This document shows positions 1 to 9,570 of a stretch of DNA of 60,928 nucleotides, in pieces. Position 1 is the first letter of the stretch. Each line of letters starts with the position of its first letter. The DNA is taken from contig JAVCCH010000058.1 of assembly GCA_030765535.1 (NCBI GenBank), forward strand, positions 1 through 60,928. Reading direction: 5' to 3'. Below the pieces are notes generated by a model. The model made no database searches. It saw nothing but the letters and a program-made list of their open reading frames with translations, and had not been told where the DNA came from. The position numbers were made by a program, and so were the translations under genes. This stretch comes from Candidatus Tenebribacter davisii (GTDB lineage: Bacteria > Cloacimonadota > Cloacimonadia > Cloacimonadales > TCS61).

Positions 1-101
1 AAGATGACAAAGCGAAACTCAAAATATCGAAGTAACTGTCAAGCAGTTTCTATTACCTGTTAATAGCTAACAAACTATAAAAATAAAAAGAAATAATTTG
101 C

Positions 102-130
102 TTGACCTTGTTAACAAATTAAACTAAATT
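102..130 (+). promoter_or_regulatory. Candidate sigma70-type promoter for nadE
   Basis: TTGACC (102-107) and TAAATT (125-130) are separated by 17 bases. They match the -35 box at 5 of 6 and the -10 box at 4 of 6 positions. The site lies about 35 bases upstream of the preferred nadE start. Bases 1-101 are AT-rich and I see no gene in them. Not experimentally supported. Confidence 0.45.
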
Positions 131-164
131 GAATAATAATAAAAAGGTGTTAAGAGGTATGATT

Positions 165-926
165 ATGCGTAATATTGATCTTAATAATCAAATAGAATTA
201 ATTATTGAATTTATACGAAAACAACTTTCTCAGGCTGGATTTAATAAAATTGTTGTAGGATTATCTGGTGGAATTGATTCATCTGTAACTGCAGCACTGA
301 GCGTTAGGGCAATTGGTAAAGAAAATGTTTTTGCAGTAATGCTGCCCTATCATTCAAGCCATCCGGATAGCTTGATTCATGCAATAGAAGTTGCTGAATC
401 ATTAGATATTAAATACGAGATCGTGAATATCTCGCCGATGGTTGATGCCTATTTTAAAAATTTTGCGCCAGAAGCTGATATTCTAAGGAAAGGTAACCGA
501 ATGGCACGAGAAAGAATGTGCGTATTATATGATCGATCAGCTAAAAATAAGGCATTGGTTGCCGGGACTGGGAATTTATCTGAAATAATGATTGGTTATT
601 GTACGCAATATGGAGACAGTGCATGTGCTTTTGAACCAATAGGGCACCTATATAAAACTGAAATATATAAATTAGCTGAGATATTAGAATTACCAGAAAG
701 CGTAATTACAAAGAAACCTACAGCTGATCTTTGGGAAGGACAAACAGATGAAGAAGAAATGGGAATTACTTATGCAGAATTGGATGAAATTCTTTATCAA
801 TTATTAGATGAGAAAAGTAGTGAGAAAGAATTGATTTCAACCTTTGGTGAAGATAAAATTCACAAAGTTAAGGGGATGATCCAATCATCTGAATTTAAAA
901 GAATTATGCCGCCAATATTAAAGTGA
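165..926 (+). CDS. nadE: NH3-dependent NAD+ synthetase
   Basis: Makes NAD+ from deamido-NAD+, ATP and ammonia in the cytoplasm. The PP-loop SGGIDSS is at residues 34-40, and TGNLSE and YGDSACAFEPIG motifs typical of NadE follow. The protein is about 253 residues, the length of the ammonia-dependent class, and has no N-terminal glutaminase (nitrilase) domain. The frame opens at a TTG at 129 and also has an ATG at 159. I prefer the ATG at 165 because AAGAGG (152-157) sits 7 bases before it, while it would touch the ATG at 159. The gene leads a plus-strand series with the AsmA-like gene 12 bases downstream. Confidence 0.95.
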   Translation: MRNIDLNNQIELIIEFIRKQLSQAGFNKIVVGLSGGIDSSVTAALSVRAIGKENVFAVMLPYHSSHPDSLIHAIEVAESLDIKYEIVNISPMVDAYFKNFAPEADILRKGNRMARERMCVLYDRSAKNKALVAGTGNLSEIMIGYCTQYGDSACAFEPIGHLYKTEIYKLAEILELPESVITKKPTADLWEGQTDEEEMGITYAELDEILYQLLDEKSSEKELISTFGEDKIHKVKGMIQSSEFKRIMPPILK

Positions 927-938
927 TAGGAGAGATAG

Positions 939-3605
939 ATGAAATCGAAAAAAGCAGTTAAAGGATGTTTGTTTACTTTTGTTGGATTTATCGTTTTGAT
1001 TATAGCTATTTTAGTTTTAACTCCATTGTTATTTAAAGGTAAGATCCTGGATAAAGTACAAACAGAAATAAATAAAAATGTGAATGCAGAAGTAACTTTT
1101 GAAGATTTCAAGATTTCATTCTTTAAAAGCTTCCCGAATTTATCCCTTGAACTCACGAATTTGAATGTGAACGGTATTGATGAGTTTAAAGAACAGAAGC
1201 TGATATCTGTAAAATCAATTTATGCCAGTGTTAATGTTGTCTCAGCCATTAAAGGTAAGATTGACATAAATGCAGTTGTTGTCGAAAATCCTGAGATCAC
1301 AGCTAAAGTGTTGGCAAATGGAATGGCAAATTGGGATGTAGCTAAAGAAGTGCAAAAGCAGCCTGAAGAGAAGACTGCCAAAGAAATACCAGACTTCAAT
1401 ATTGGATTGAATAGATTTGAAGTTAAAAATGCAATAGTATCATTTATAGATCAGCAAAACCATCTAGAAGCAAATATTCAAGGCTTGAATTTCTTGATGA
1501 AAGGTGGAATAACTCAGGATTTCTCAAGCATCGATATAAAGACATCCATAGATATGATCACGGTAATATCCAAAGCAGAAAATGCTGAACTGGAAGCTGT
1601 GATCAAAAATCAGAATGTGATAATAGCAGGTGATGTGTCGCAAGATTTCGTTGATCTCAACGTTCAATCTGTGCTGCAAGGTATTGATGTTACATTTGCT
1701 AAAATTAAATATCTAAAGAACACTAAAGTAGAGATCAAAGCAGGCATTGGAATGGACGTTCCCAACATGAAGTTCACTTTTAAAGATAATGAAGTAAAGA
1801 TCAATCAGCTTGTACTGGGTTTTGAAGGTGATGTGCAGACAATGGATAAAGACATGATATTAGATATAAAGTTTGATGCCAAGAAAACTGATTTCAAGAA
1901 CATACTCTCATTTATTCCAGCAATCTATATGACTGATTTCCAAGATATAAAAACTTCTGGAAAGTTGGCTGTGAATGGTTTTGCTAAAGGAACTGTCAGT
2001 GAGAATAGTATTCCTGCCTTTGGTGTTAATTTGCTGGTGGAAAATGCGATGTTCCAATATCCGGATTTGCCGGAATCTGTCGATAATATCAACGTAAAAG
2101 TGAATGTTAGTAATGATGGCGGTGGCGAAGATAACACTAAAGTTAATGTTAATAAATTCCATGTGGAGCTGGCAGGAAATCCATTCGATGCAAAATTAAG
2201 CATCAAGAATCCGATTAGTGATCCATACATCTCTGGGAATTTTAATGGTAAGATCGATTTAGGAAGTCTGAAAGATGCTCTTCCCATCAAGGATATCAGC
2301 TTGAATGGCTTGATCAGCACCAACATTGATATTGGTGGTAGAATGTCAGCTATAGAAAAACAACAATTCGAAAAATTCAAGGTGGATGGTAATGTGACTC
2401 TATCTGATTTCAAATTCACAAGCAAGGATCTTCCACAGGAAGTTACTATTCGCAAATCATCTCTGAATTTTACTCCGCGTTATGTGGAGCTGGCTTCATT
2501 TGATTCGAAAATCGGTAGAAGTGATCTTAAACTGGTTGGCAGGATAGAGAATTTCTTACCATTTATTTTCAAAGATGAAACGATCAAAGGGAATTTTACG
2601 TTTACTTCTAATGTACTGGATATGAACGAGTTAATTGTTAAAGAAGAACAACCAGAACAGAAAGAAGGGGAGGAGATTACATTGGAAGCAATTGAAATCC
2701 CCTCCAACATAGATTTTAAGCTGACTTCAAATCTTAAACAGATCTATTTTGATAAAATAGATATCAAGAATACAAAAGGTGTGATAAGAGTAAGGAATGG
2801 CAAGGCATCACTGGAAAATTTGAAGATGGATATGCTGGATGGGAATATAATACTAAATGGTAGCTATGATTCTAAAAACATCCAGAAACCAGCTGTTGAT
2901 TTCACTATGAAGATCACTAATTTCGATGTTGAATCCGCTGTAGAAACTTTCAACACAATGGAAAAACTTGCACCGATAATGAAGGATTGCAAAGGAAAAT
3001 TTAATACGGATCTAACTTTTGTCAGCAACTTGGATAGTGCTATGCAGCCTGTATTGAAATCCATAAATGGAAGAGGAAAGATCACTTCGCAATCTATTCA
3101 AGTGGTGAATCCAAAATCTATGCAGAAGCTGGCTGAAGCTTTAAAAATGAACAAATATAAGAAATTTACACTTAAAAATCTTAATTTGAATTTCACGATT
3201 GTAAATGGTGTGATGACAGTGAAACCTTTCACTAACAAGATCCATAACTCCAGAGCTACAATTGGTGGAACACTGAAGACAGATCAGTCAGTGAATTTTG
3301 ATATTAACCTTATAGTACCACGTTCTGAGTTTGCTTCCGGTATCAATAATACCTATGATGATCTGATCAAACAGGCCAATACTGCTGGTTTGAATTTAAC
3401 GGCTACTAAAACAGTTGAGGTGGATGTTAAAATAACTGGTAATGTTACTGATCCTAAAGTAAAGCTTGATACAAGCAAGAGTGTGAATAAATTGAAAGCA
3501 GAGATCAAGAAGCAGGTTGCTGCAAAATTGGAGAAAGAAAAAGATAAACTGGAAGAAAAAGCTTTGGATGAACTGGAAAAGCTAAAAAAGAAATTCAAAT
3601 GGTAA
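939..3605 (+). CDS. AsmA-family membrane-anchored protein
   Basis: An 888-residue protein with a short basic N-terminus, one membrane segment at about residues 10-30, and then a long beta-rich periplasmic region built of AsmA-type repeats. The C-terminus is a Lys/Glu-rich helix. AsmA/TamB-like proteins are linked to lipid transport and outer-membrane homeostasis in diderm bacteria. The N-terminal pattern (membrane anchor, then a segment on the basal state and 'FFKSFPNLSLEL') is typical of AsmA proteins from the Bacteroidetes/FCB side. An AGGAGAG-like ribosome site precedes the ATG. The family call is firm; the exact cargo is unknown. Confidence 0.85.
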   Translation: MKSKKAVKGCLFTFVGFIVLIIAILVLTPLLFKGKILDKVQTEINKNVNAEVTFEDFKISFFKSFPNLSLELTNLNVNGIDEFKEQKLISVKSIYASVNVVSAIKGKIDINAVVVENPEITAKVLANGMANWDVAKEVQKQPEEKTAKEIPDFNIGLNRFEVKNAIVSFIDQQNHLEANIQGLNFLMKGGITQDFSSIDIKTSIDMITVISKAENAELEAVIKNQNVIIAGDVSQDFVDLNVQSVLQGIDVTFAKIKYLKNTKVEIKAGIGMDVPNMKFTFKDNEVKINQLVLGFEGDVQTMDKDMILDIKFDAKKTDFKNILSFIPAIYMTDFQDIKTSGKLAVNGFAKGTVSENSIPAFGVNLLVENAMFQYPDLPESVDNINVKVNVSNDGGGEDNTKVNVNKFHVELAGNPFDAKLSIKNPISDPYISGNFNGKIDLGSLKDALPIKDISLNGLISTNIDIGGRMSAIEKQQFEKFKVDGNVTLSDFKFTSKDLPQEVTIRKSSLNFTPRYVELASFDSKIGRSDLKLVGRIENFLPFIFKDETIKGNFTFTSNVLDMNELIVKEEQPEQKEGEEITLEAIEIPSNIDFKLTSNLKQIYFDKIDIKNTKGVIRVRNGKASLENLKMDMLDGNIILNGSYDSKNIQKPAVDFTMKITNFDVESAVETFNTMEKLAPIMKDCKGKFNTDLTFVSNLDSAMQPVLKSINGRGKITSQSIQVVNPKSMQKLAEALKMNKYKKFTLKNLNLNFTIVNGVMTVKPFTNKIHNSRATIGGTLKTDQSVNFDINLIVPRSEFASGINNTYDDLIKQANTAGLNLTATKTVEVDVKITGNVTDPKVKLDTSKSVNKLKAEIKKQVAAKLEKEKDKLEEKALDELEKLKKKFKW

Positions 3606-3610
3606 AATAA

Positions 3611-4807
3611 ATGAAGATTTTTAAAAAGAAAAAATGCAAGATCTGTAAAGATAAAACCGGAACAAGATTCTGCCTGAGAAAAGGATTTAACATTTGCTGG
3701 GAAGACTGTAATATTTTAAGGGTAGATGAAAAATGTCCGGACGAATGTGATTACCATTTGCAAAATTCTGATATTATGCAGTTAAAAGGTAAATCAGATT
3801 CCCAAATGGAATACATAGATCTTCTGAAAAAACAAATGGATATTTGGGTAAAGAAGCCGCAAAGTATTTTCCAGGATAAGATACCGGTTACAATGGCAGA
3901 ATCAAGTGATGGAAGAAAAAAGATCGTAGACTTTCTAAGTCAGTTTAAGATAAATCCGATGGTACCGTTATCTTATTTAAAAGAAAGACTATCCCTCGAT
4001 GATCTTAAAGTAGTTTCTAACCCACAAACTTATGAAGATATTGCTTTTGAATTTATGCAAAATCTATATACAAATGAATGGGTAAAAGTAGCATCATTTA
4101 TGACTAATCACAATTACTGGGTTGCACATGAAATGGAAGATGAATTTATTAAAATAATATCAAATAATATGGTAATCAAGAAAATCAATAATTTTGATCT
4201 CATTTCATCTGCTTTAACTAAAGAGAAAGATCAGGCACTTGTCTATTTTGATATAAATAACAAATTTGATCTTACCATAAGTCTGAAATTAACAAATGAT
4301 CATTGGAATATACGATCACTAATTATTGGAAAACCGGAGTTATTCAACAGCGAAAGTGAAGCAATTCAACAAATTGCGATCCTGCTTTCAAAAAATGAGA
4401 CTACCAAGGCGTTTGAATTACTCTCAAAATATTCCAGTATTTATATAATGTCTTCTGACTTTGAATATTACTGGGGATTGTATTATACATTTACAAAAAA
4501 TCAGGATAAAGCGGAAAAACACTTCCTGCAGGCTATGATCTTAGATCCTGCCTTTGTAGAAGTGAAATATAATTATGCCTTTATTCTGCATTCGAAAGGG
4601 GAAATAGAAAGTGCTAAAAGCTTGTATAAAGAGATTTTGCAGGAAGCGCCAAATGAACCTAAAACATTAAATAACTTTGCCTCCATTTTAATAGATGAAA
4701 AAGAATATAAAGAAGCTGAGAAATTGCTGAACAAATGTATTAAAAGCAATCCTGAATTTGAAATAGCAAAACAGAATTTGGAACGATTAGAAAAATTGAT
4801 GAATTAA
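3611..4807 (+). CDS. Cys-cluster (zinc-binding-like) protein with C-terminal TPR repeats
   Basis: A 398-residue protein I do not recognise as a named family. Residues 9-49 hold seven cysteines (9, 12, 21, 29, 33, 42, 46) and His49, enough ligands for two metal sites. The middle (about 120-240) has a mixed alpha/beta pattern that could be NTF2-like. Residues about 265-395 contain TPR repeats, including the typical 'NYAFILHSKGEIESAKSLYKE' type unit. No signal peptide or membrane segment is visible, so it is probably a cytoplasmic scaffold or adaptor. It starts only 5 bases after the AsmA-like gene, so the two are probably cotranscribed. Confidence 0.75.
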   Translation: MKIFKKKKCKICKDKTGTRFCLRKGFNICWEDCNILRVDEKCPDECDYHLQNSDIMQLKGKSDSQMEYIDLLKKQMDIWVKKPQSIFQDKIPVTMAESSDGRKKIVDFLSQFKINPMVPLSYLKERLSLDDLKVVSNPQTYEDIAFEFMQNLYTNEWVKVASFMTNHNYWVAHEMEDEFIKIISNNMVIKKINNFDLISSALTKEKDQALVYFDINNKFDLTISLKLTNDHWNIRSLIIGKPELFNSESEAIQQIAILLSKNETTKAFELLSKYSSIYIMSSDFEYYWGLYYTFTKNQDKAEKHFLQAMILDPAFVEVKYNYAFILHSKGEIESAKSLYKEILQEAPNEPKTLNNFASILIDEKEYKEAEKLLNKCIKSNPEFEIAKQNLERLEKLMN

Positions 4808-4833
4808 CAAGTTCGTGAATTGTTAGGTTAATA

Positions 4834-6258
4834 ATGAAAGAAACCGGTATGGATCTTACCAGCGGTAATATATCCAAGAACATGATGAAATTGGCATTGC
4901 CTATCATGCTGTCTAATTTCCTGCAGATGTTCTATAATCTTACGGATGCTTTCTGGCTGGGTAAACTGGGAGAGAATGCCCGGGGAGCGGTATCTGCTGC
5001 TGGCATTGCATTTCCGATTATCTTCTTCTTATCATCATTCGGATTTGGATTTGTAGTAGCTGGGACAGCTCTGATCGCTCAATACAGGGGTGCTGGTAAA
5101 TTTGAAATGATGCGGAAAGTTGTGGGTCAGTTTGCCTTCATTCTCGTAATTTTCTGTACTCTATTCATCACTGGTAGTTTTATTTTCCTGGATAAAATTC
5201 TTGCTCTGCTCCAGGTTCCAGACGAGATATTTGTTGTTACAACCCAATATATTTCAGTTATCCTGGTAGGTGTTGTGTTCATGTTCACATTTATCTCTTA
5301 CCAGAGTTTTGCTCAGGGACTGGGAGATACAGTATCTCCTATGAAGATACAGATCATATCTGTTTTCATTAATTTGATGCTTGATCCAATTCTAATTTTC
5401 GGAGTGTGGTTTTTCCCCAGACTTGAAGCTGTGGGAGCTGCGTATGCCACATTAATTGCCAGGGTCATAGCTGCTATTATGGCTATCATTTATTTGAAAA
5501 GAAAATCTCCTATTATTTTCCCCAAATTAAAAGATTTGATCCCGGAAAAAGAAATGTTGAAGAAAATTTTGAAAATAAGTATTCCAGCTTCTCTTGGCCA
5601 ATCAATTACCAGTTTTGGCTTCTTATTACTGCAGGGATTTGTTAATAGTTTTGGTACTGTTGTAATAACGGTATTCTCCATAGGTAATCGCTTAACCAGC
5701 TTCTTTATGATGCCGGCAATGGGGATTAGCAATGCTTTAGCAACTGTAGTAGGGCAGAACCTGGGAGCGGGAAAAGTTACTCGTGCAGTAAAAAGTGTGA
5801 AGAAAGCATTCATCTTAATAATGAGCATTATGCTGGTTGGTTGTACAATTTTATTCTTCTTTGGTTCCTTCTTGACCCGATTCTTTATTAATGATCCGGA
5901 TGTAATAAATATTGGATTGAGGATGTTTCGGGTAACATCTCTGGCAACTTTGATCTTTGGAATAGTATTTATTTTCATGGGAGTATTCAATGGTTCCGGT
6001 CACACCAAACCAACAATGCTGCTGAATATCGTACGGCTCTGGGGTTTGCGTATTCCATTTGTCTTGATGTTATCAGGATTGGCCTTGAAATATGTAAAAA
6101 TAGATTTCTTAAATTCTTTTCTGCAGTTCATGGCGAAACCTTTAGCTGAACATCCTTACGACGCTCTCTGGTGGTCGATGGTTATCTCTAATACCATTAT
6201 TGCAATATGGGCTTTCTTAATTTATAGAAAAGGAAGGTGGAAAGTTGGGAGTATATAA
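4834..6258 (+). CDS. MATE-family efflux transporter
   Basis: A 474-residue inner-membrane protein with about 12 hydrophobic segments in two MatE halves. The N-terminus 'PIMLSNFLQMFYNLTDAFWLGKLG' and the mid-protein 'NALATVVGQNLGAGK' are standard MATE signatures. Family members export cationic drugs or metabolites by Na+ or H+ antiport; the substrate cannot be read from sequence. The ribosome site is weak (a TTAGG element just before the ATG). The HD-domain gene follows immediately. A second, distinct MATE gene lies at 39527-40879. Confidence 0.92.
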   Translation: MKETGMDLTSGNISKNMMKLALPIMLSNFLQMFYNLTDAFWLGKLGENARGAVSAAGIAFPIIFFLSSFGFGFVVAGTALIAQYRGAGKFEMMRKVVGQFAFILVIFCTLFITGSFIFLDKILALLQVPDEIFVVTTQYISVILVGVVFMFTFISYQSFAQGLGDTVSPMKIQIISVFINLMLDPILIFGVWFFPRLEAVGAAYATLIARVIAAIMAIIYLKRKSPIIFPKLKDLIPEKEMLKKILKISIPASLGQSITSFGFLLLQGFVNSFGTVVITVFSIGNRLTSFFMMPAMGISNALATVVGQNLGAGKVTRAVKSVKKAFILIMSIMLVGCTILFFFGSFLTRFFINDPDVINIGLRMFRVTSLATLIFGIVFIFMGVFNGSGHTKPTMLLNIVRLWGLRIPFVLMLSGLALKYVKIDFLNSFLQFMAKPLAEHPYDALWWSMVISNTIIAIWAFLIYRKGRWKVGSI

Positions 6259-6262
6259 AACT

Positions 6263-6832
6263 ATGGAAAAGAAAAATTCAAAATTAGTATTGGAAGGTAA
6301 TAGCAATAAAGTACTGGAAGTGTTTTTTGAAATACAATCATTAAAAAATCTATTCAGACAGGGTTGGTTGAAAAAAGGGATAAAAAAAAATATATGTGAA
6401 AGTGTTGCTGATCATAGTTTTTCTGCTACAATGCTTGCCTGGCTACTTGCAGAAGAATATTTTCCTGAATTCAATCTAACTAAAGTTCTTCAATATTCTC
6501 TTATTCATGAAATAGGTGAGATTTATGCAGGTGATATAACTCCAGTTGATAATATTACGGATGCTAAAAAATATGATCTTGAGAGTAAAGCTGTCAGGAA
6601 AGTATTCAATAAACTAAAAAATGGTGATAAATATATAAAACTATGGGAAGAATTTGAACTTGCTGAGAATCAAGAGGCAAAATTCATAAAACAAATTGAT
6701 AAGCTTGAAATGGCACTACAAGCACATTATTATGAACATAAGTTAAATCTGGATCTACAAGATTTCAAAGACTCAGCAAAGAAAGTCTTAACTGAGAAAA
6801 TTTTAAAGGAATTATTAGAGAGTATTAAATAG
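6263..6832 (+). CDS. HD-domain phosphohydrolase (YfbR/HDDC2-like)
   Basis: A 189-residue all-alpha protein. 'SVADHSF' followed by 'IHEIGEIYAGDITP' matches the HDDC2/YfbR group of HD hydrolases, which act as 5'-deoxynucleotidases or on similar nucleotides. The usual His-Asp pair of the second motif is His-Glu here. The frame also opens at a TTG at 6245, inside the end of the MATE gene; I prefer the ATG at 6263, with GGGAG (6247-6251) upstream. The 3' end overlaps the convergent DUF3795 gene by 8 bases. The fold is clear, the substrate inferred. Confidence 0.85.
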   Translation: MEKKNSKLVLEGNSNKVLEVFFEIQSLKNLFRQGWLKKGIKKNICESVADHSFSATMLAWLLAEEYFPEFNLTKVLQYSLIHEIGEIYAGDITPVDNITDAKKYDLESKAVRKVFNKLKNGDKYIKLWEEFELAENQEAKFIKQIDKLEMALQAHYYEHKLNLDLQDFKDSAKKVLTEKILKELLESIK

Positions 6833-7166
6833 TATTCTTAATCTCATTTAAAACAGTTCTGCCTTCCGGAATATTAGTTAAAAGTGCATCTAGTTTATCG
6901 CAACAATAATCAGGACAATGAGCACAATTCTCATAACCTTTTTCTAAACAGCATAATCTTACTTCACACTCTTTACAATGATTGAATTTTACACCCTCAG
7001 TCAAGCATCCGTTACAATTGATGTCCTCGGGTTTAATATCAGCTCCATATATTGTTGACCAGAACTCTGCTGTTTTAGCTCTGAGAATATCATCATCTTT
7101 CAAAGTAGCTTTATGTGCAAAACATCCACTACAAACTAAACCGCAGGCTGCTACAATTTTTTCCAT
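6825..7166 (-). CDS. DUF3795 Cys-rich protein
   Basis: A 113-residue protein with many cysteines, opening with 'ACGLVCSGCFAH' and continuing with CNGC, HCKEC, RLCC and CAHCPDYCC motifs. This spacing is typical of DUF3795, a family common in anaerobes and thought to bind zinc or Fe-S; its function is not established. AAGGAG lies 5-6 bases before the ATG. It converges on the HD hydrolase gene and overlaps it by 8 bases. The 133-base gap upstream (7167-7299) shows no gene. Confidence 0.85.
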   Translation of the reverse strand: MEKIVAACGLVCSGCFAHKATLKDDDILRAKTAEFWSTIYGADIKPEDINCNGCLTEGVKFNHCKECEVRLCCLEKGYENCAHCPDYCCDKLDALLTNIPEGRTVLNEIKNTI

Positions 7167-7299
7167 TTTATCTCCTTACTGGTTATTGCGAGATTTCTAC
7201 CTTTGGAATTCTTGCGAAGATATCTGAAACAATACCAAATAAAAATAATAGAGCTCAATGCAATTGATATGTAGAAAAATCAATTATATGATGCTTTAG

Positions 7300-7977
7300 T
7301 TAATCACATAAAATTTCAATTATTTCATTTTTACTAAGATTGTCCAGATCACTATAAACACCTCTATACACTTCAGGGAGTAATTCAGCAATTCTATACA
7401 TCAATTGATCTGTAAAATATTGTCGTTTATCCTGATCTGGTTTACGACATGGATGAAGAATGATTGGAGTTCCAACCTTAAAAATGAATTTTGTTCTTTT
7501 AAATGATTTCAAGTTTTTAAATATATCTTCTCCACCATAATGAACAATTGGAATTATGGGAACTTTAGAACGTAAGGCAATACTGATAACTCCTGGTTTT
7601 CCCTGGAGAAGTTTCCCATCAATATTACGTGTTCCTTCCGGGGCAATAATAAGGAAATAACCATCATTAAGTACTTTTCTCGAACGACGGAATGTTTCAA
7701 TAGTGAGACCTTCACGATCAATTGGAATTGCTTCCCATTTTGTGGCTAACCACTTTCGGATTCCTCCCTTCCAGGTCTCCTTTTTAGCAATCCCGATAGT
7801 TTTTCTTGGTAACAGATGAGTAAATATCATTGGCACTTCTAAAAAATTTGTATGATTAATTGCCACGATATAAGGACCTTTTAACGGTATCTTTCTTAAT
7901 TCATGAGAATCTACTTTGCAAATTGTACGTAAAATTATGTGAATTATACTTGCCGAAATTTTGCCGGAAAGCTTCAA
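7300..7977 (-). CDS. 1-acyl-glycerol-3-phosphate acyltransferase family (PlsC-like)
   Basis: A 225-residue acyltransferase that should transfer an acyl chain to a lysophospholipid or related acceptor at the inner membrane. The catalytic block is NHTNFLE (41-47), an HX4E instead of the usual HX4D, and the substrate-binding PEGTR motif is near residue 115. The start is a TTG with AAGG 8 bases upstream; no nearer ATG exists. The first codon lies one base after the stop of the lipid kinase gene, so the two are one transcript. The pairing with a YegS-like kinase fits phospholipid metabolism. Confidence 0.9.
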   Translation of the reverse strand: MKLSGKISASIIHIILRTICKVDSHELRKIPLKGPYIVAINHTNFLEVPMIFTHLLPRKTIGIAKKETWKGGIRKWLATKWEAIPIDREGLTIETFRRSRKVLNDGYFLIIAPEGTRNIDGKLLQGKPGVISIALRSKVPIIPIVHYGGEDIFKNLKSFKRTKFIFKVGTPIILHPCRKPDQDKRQYFTDQLMYRIAELLPEVYRGVYSDLDNLSKNEIIEILCD

Positions 7978-7978
7978 A

Positions 7979-8920
7979 TTAATTAACCTTTATGATATGT
8001 ATAGCATTAGGAATGCAGCTGATCTCCAGCAATTTGCCTTTCTCACATATCGTTTCACCATCTGCATGTACAGCCATTTCACCTTTGAGAGCTGTGAGTG
8101 TAATTGATGATATTAGAGCTGTTTTTGTATTTTCCAACTGATTCTGTGTCCCTTTAGTGTAATGGAACATGGTTTTTAAAAGTTTTCTTCTAGTTCCCTG
8201 TTTAGTCATACATAAATTAAGCAGACCATCATTATTTTTCCCGTCAGGAGCCATAAAGAAAGTTCCACCCATTCTTCTACCATTCATTATGGAAACAAGG
8301 GCAGGAGTATAAATATTTTTTTCCCCGTTGATCTCCATTTCTATTTCTGGAGCAGCAGGATAAGTGATAAGAGTTTTAATAGCACCGAGCATATAACCTG
8401 CAGCACCATGAATATGTTTCATCTTTGCTGCTTCTAATCCTACTATAGTATCAAAGCCTACACCTATACCATTGCCGAAATATCTTCCAGAAGGATAATC
8501 TCCACCTTTGATTAATCCGACATCCATTGCTTGGAAATTTCCTTCTAATATTGCCTTCAAACAGATATCAAGGGAATGAGGAATGTCAGCACCATAAGCA
8601 AAATCATTTCCACGTCCGATTGGTAAAATACCAAAAATGGGGAATAATTCAGAATTTTTACTTTTTGCCTGCATGATTCCATTTATCACTTCATTGACCG
8701 TTCCATCTCCACCTGCTGCTATAATTGCAGTTTCTTTCTCAGTGCATAACTCTTCTGCTAAACTTATAGCATGCCCGATCCGTTCAGTTATATGAATATC
8801 ATAATTTAATTTATGTTCCTTAAGGAATTTTCTAATTTCAGGAAGTTTTTTCAAAGCGTTCCCTTTTCCTGCAATTGGATTGAAGATCACGGAAATATGT
8901 GTTATTTTATTTAATTTCAT
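7979..8920 (-). CDS. Diacylglycerol/lipid kinase family protein (YegS/DgkB-like)
   Basis: A 313-residue member of the DAGK catalytic family. 'FNPIAGKG' opens the domain and the nucleotide-binding GGDGT is at residues 70-74; 'GRGNDFA' follows near residue 110. These proteins phosphorylate diacylglycerol, phosphatidylglycerol or sphingoid lipids at the membrane. An AAGGAT ribosome site precedes the ATG, 2 bases after the stop of the upstream secreted-protein gene. Downstream is a PlsC-like acyltransferase, so phosphatidic-acid recycling is a reasonable inferred role. Confidence 0.92.
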   Translation of the reverse strand: MKLNKITHISVIFNPIAGKGNALKKLPEIRKFLKEHKLNYDIHITERIGHAISLAEELCTEKETAIIAAGGDGTVNEVINGIMQAKSKNSELFPIFGILPIGRGNDFAYGADIPHSLDICLKAILEGNFQAMDVGLIKGGDYPSGRYFGNGIGVGFDTIVGLEAAKMKHIHGAAGYMLGAIKTLITYPAAPEIEMEINGEKNIYTPALVSIMNGRRMGGTFFMAPDGKNNDGLLNLCMTKQGTRRKLLKTMFHYTKGTQNQLENTKTALISSITLTALKGEMAVHADGETICEKGKLLEISCIPNAIHIIKVN

Positions 8921-8922
8921 TT

Positions 8923-9570
8923 TTATCCTTTATTTTGATATTCAATTATGGTTTTTGTGGATCCCGGAAGGCCATTCAATCCCTCATATCTTAGGAATAA
9001 GCCATCTGATGTACGAAACCAGTAATAACCGTGCCAGAACTTAGACCGCAGTCCAGAAGCGCTGATTTTAATTTTTATGGCGTCATATAACTTATTGTCT
9101 ATCACAATATCTTCAGTTACATCTTTTATTGCCTGCATTTTCTCACCTTTGAATTTATCTAGGCGTATGATCCAGAACTGGGTTTTATCAGCATTTGATA
9201 AAGCAAATTCAGATAATGAATAAGACATAGATTGTTGCCAGGGACTTTTATCCAAAGAAACTATTGTATCAGTAACTTTCGTACCTGTGTTTTCCGTTAT
9301 AATAATTTTTTCACCTTCTCTCACAGCAGAGAGGTTGATATTCTTTGTACTATCCTGGAAAGTGAATTTCTTTGTAGTACCATCAAGTGTATAATAATTT
9401 ACCTGTTCTTCAGGCCCATGTTGGTATATATACCGGATCTCAGAATCTCTATTGTCTATAGAGAATGAAGAATAATAAATTTCATCACCGCTTGATATTT
9501 TATATTCGTGAGTAACTTCACAATAAAGAAAAATTGGAAGTAATAGAATAAATGTTAGAACCTTTTTCAT
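8923..9570 (-). CDS. Secreted protein of unknown function
   Basis: A 215-residue protein with an N-terminal signal peptide (MKKVLTFILLLPIFLYC). The Cys after the hydrophobic run is preceded by Tyr, so it is a poor lipobox. The mature part is beta-rich with repeated short strands; it resembles the general pattern of DUF3108-like periplasmic proteins but I cannot assign it. Its ATG overlaps the stop of the upstream gene by one base, so translation is probably coupled. Confidence 0.7.
   Translation of the reverse strand: MKKVLTFILLLPIFLYCEVTHEYKISSGDEIYYSSFSIDNRDSEIRYIYQHGPEEQVNYYTLDGTTKKFTFQDSTKNINLSAVREGEKIIITENTGTKVTDTIVSLDKSPWQQSMSYSLSEFALSNADKTQFWIIRLDKFKGEKMQAIKDVTEDIVIDNKLYDAIKIKISASGLRSKFWHGYYWFRTSDGLFLRYEGLNGLPGSTKTIIEYQNKG

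Noticed and set aside
5490-5990. 166-codon open frame opposite the MATE gene
   Set aside because: It is antisense to a well-supported transporter, has low-complexity Lys/Ile-rich sequence and no ribosome site.
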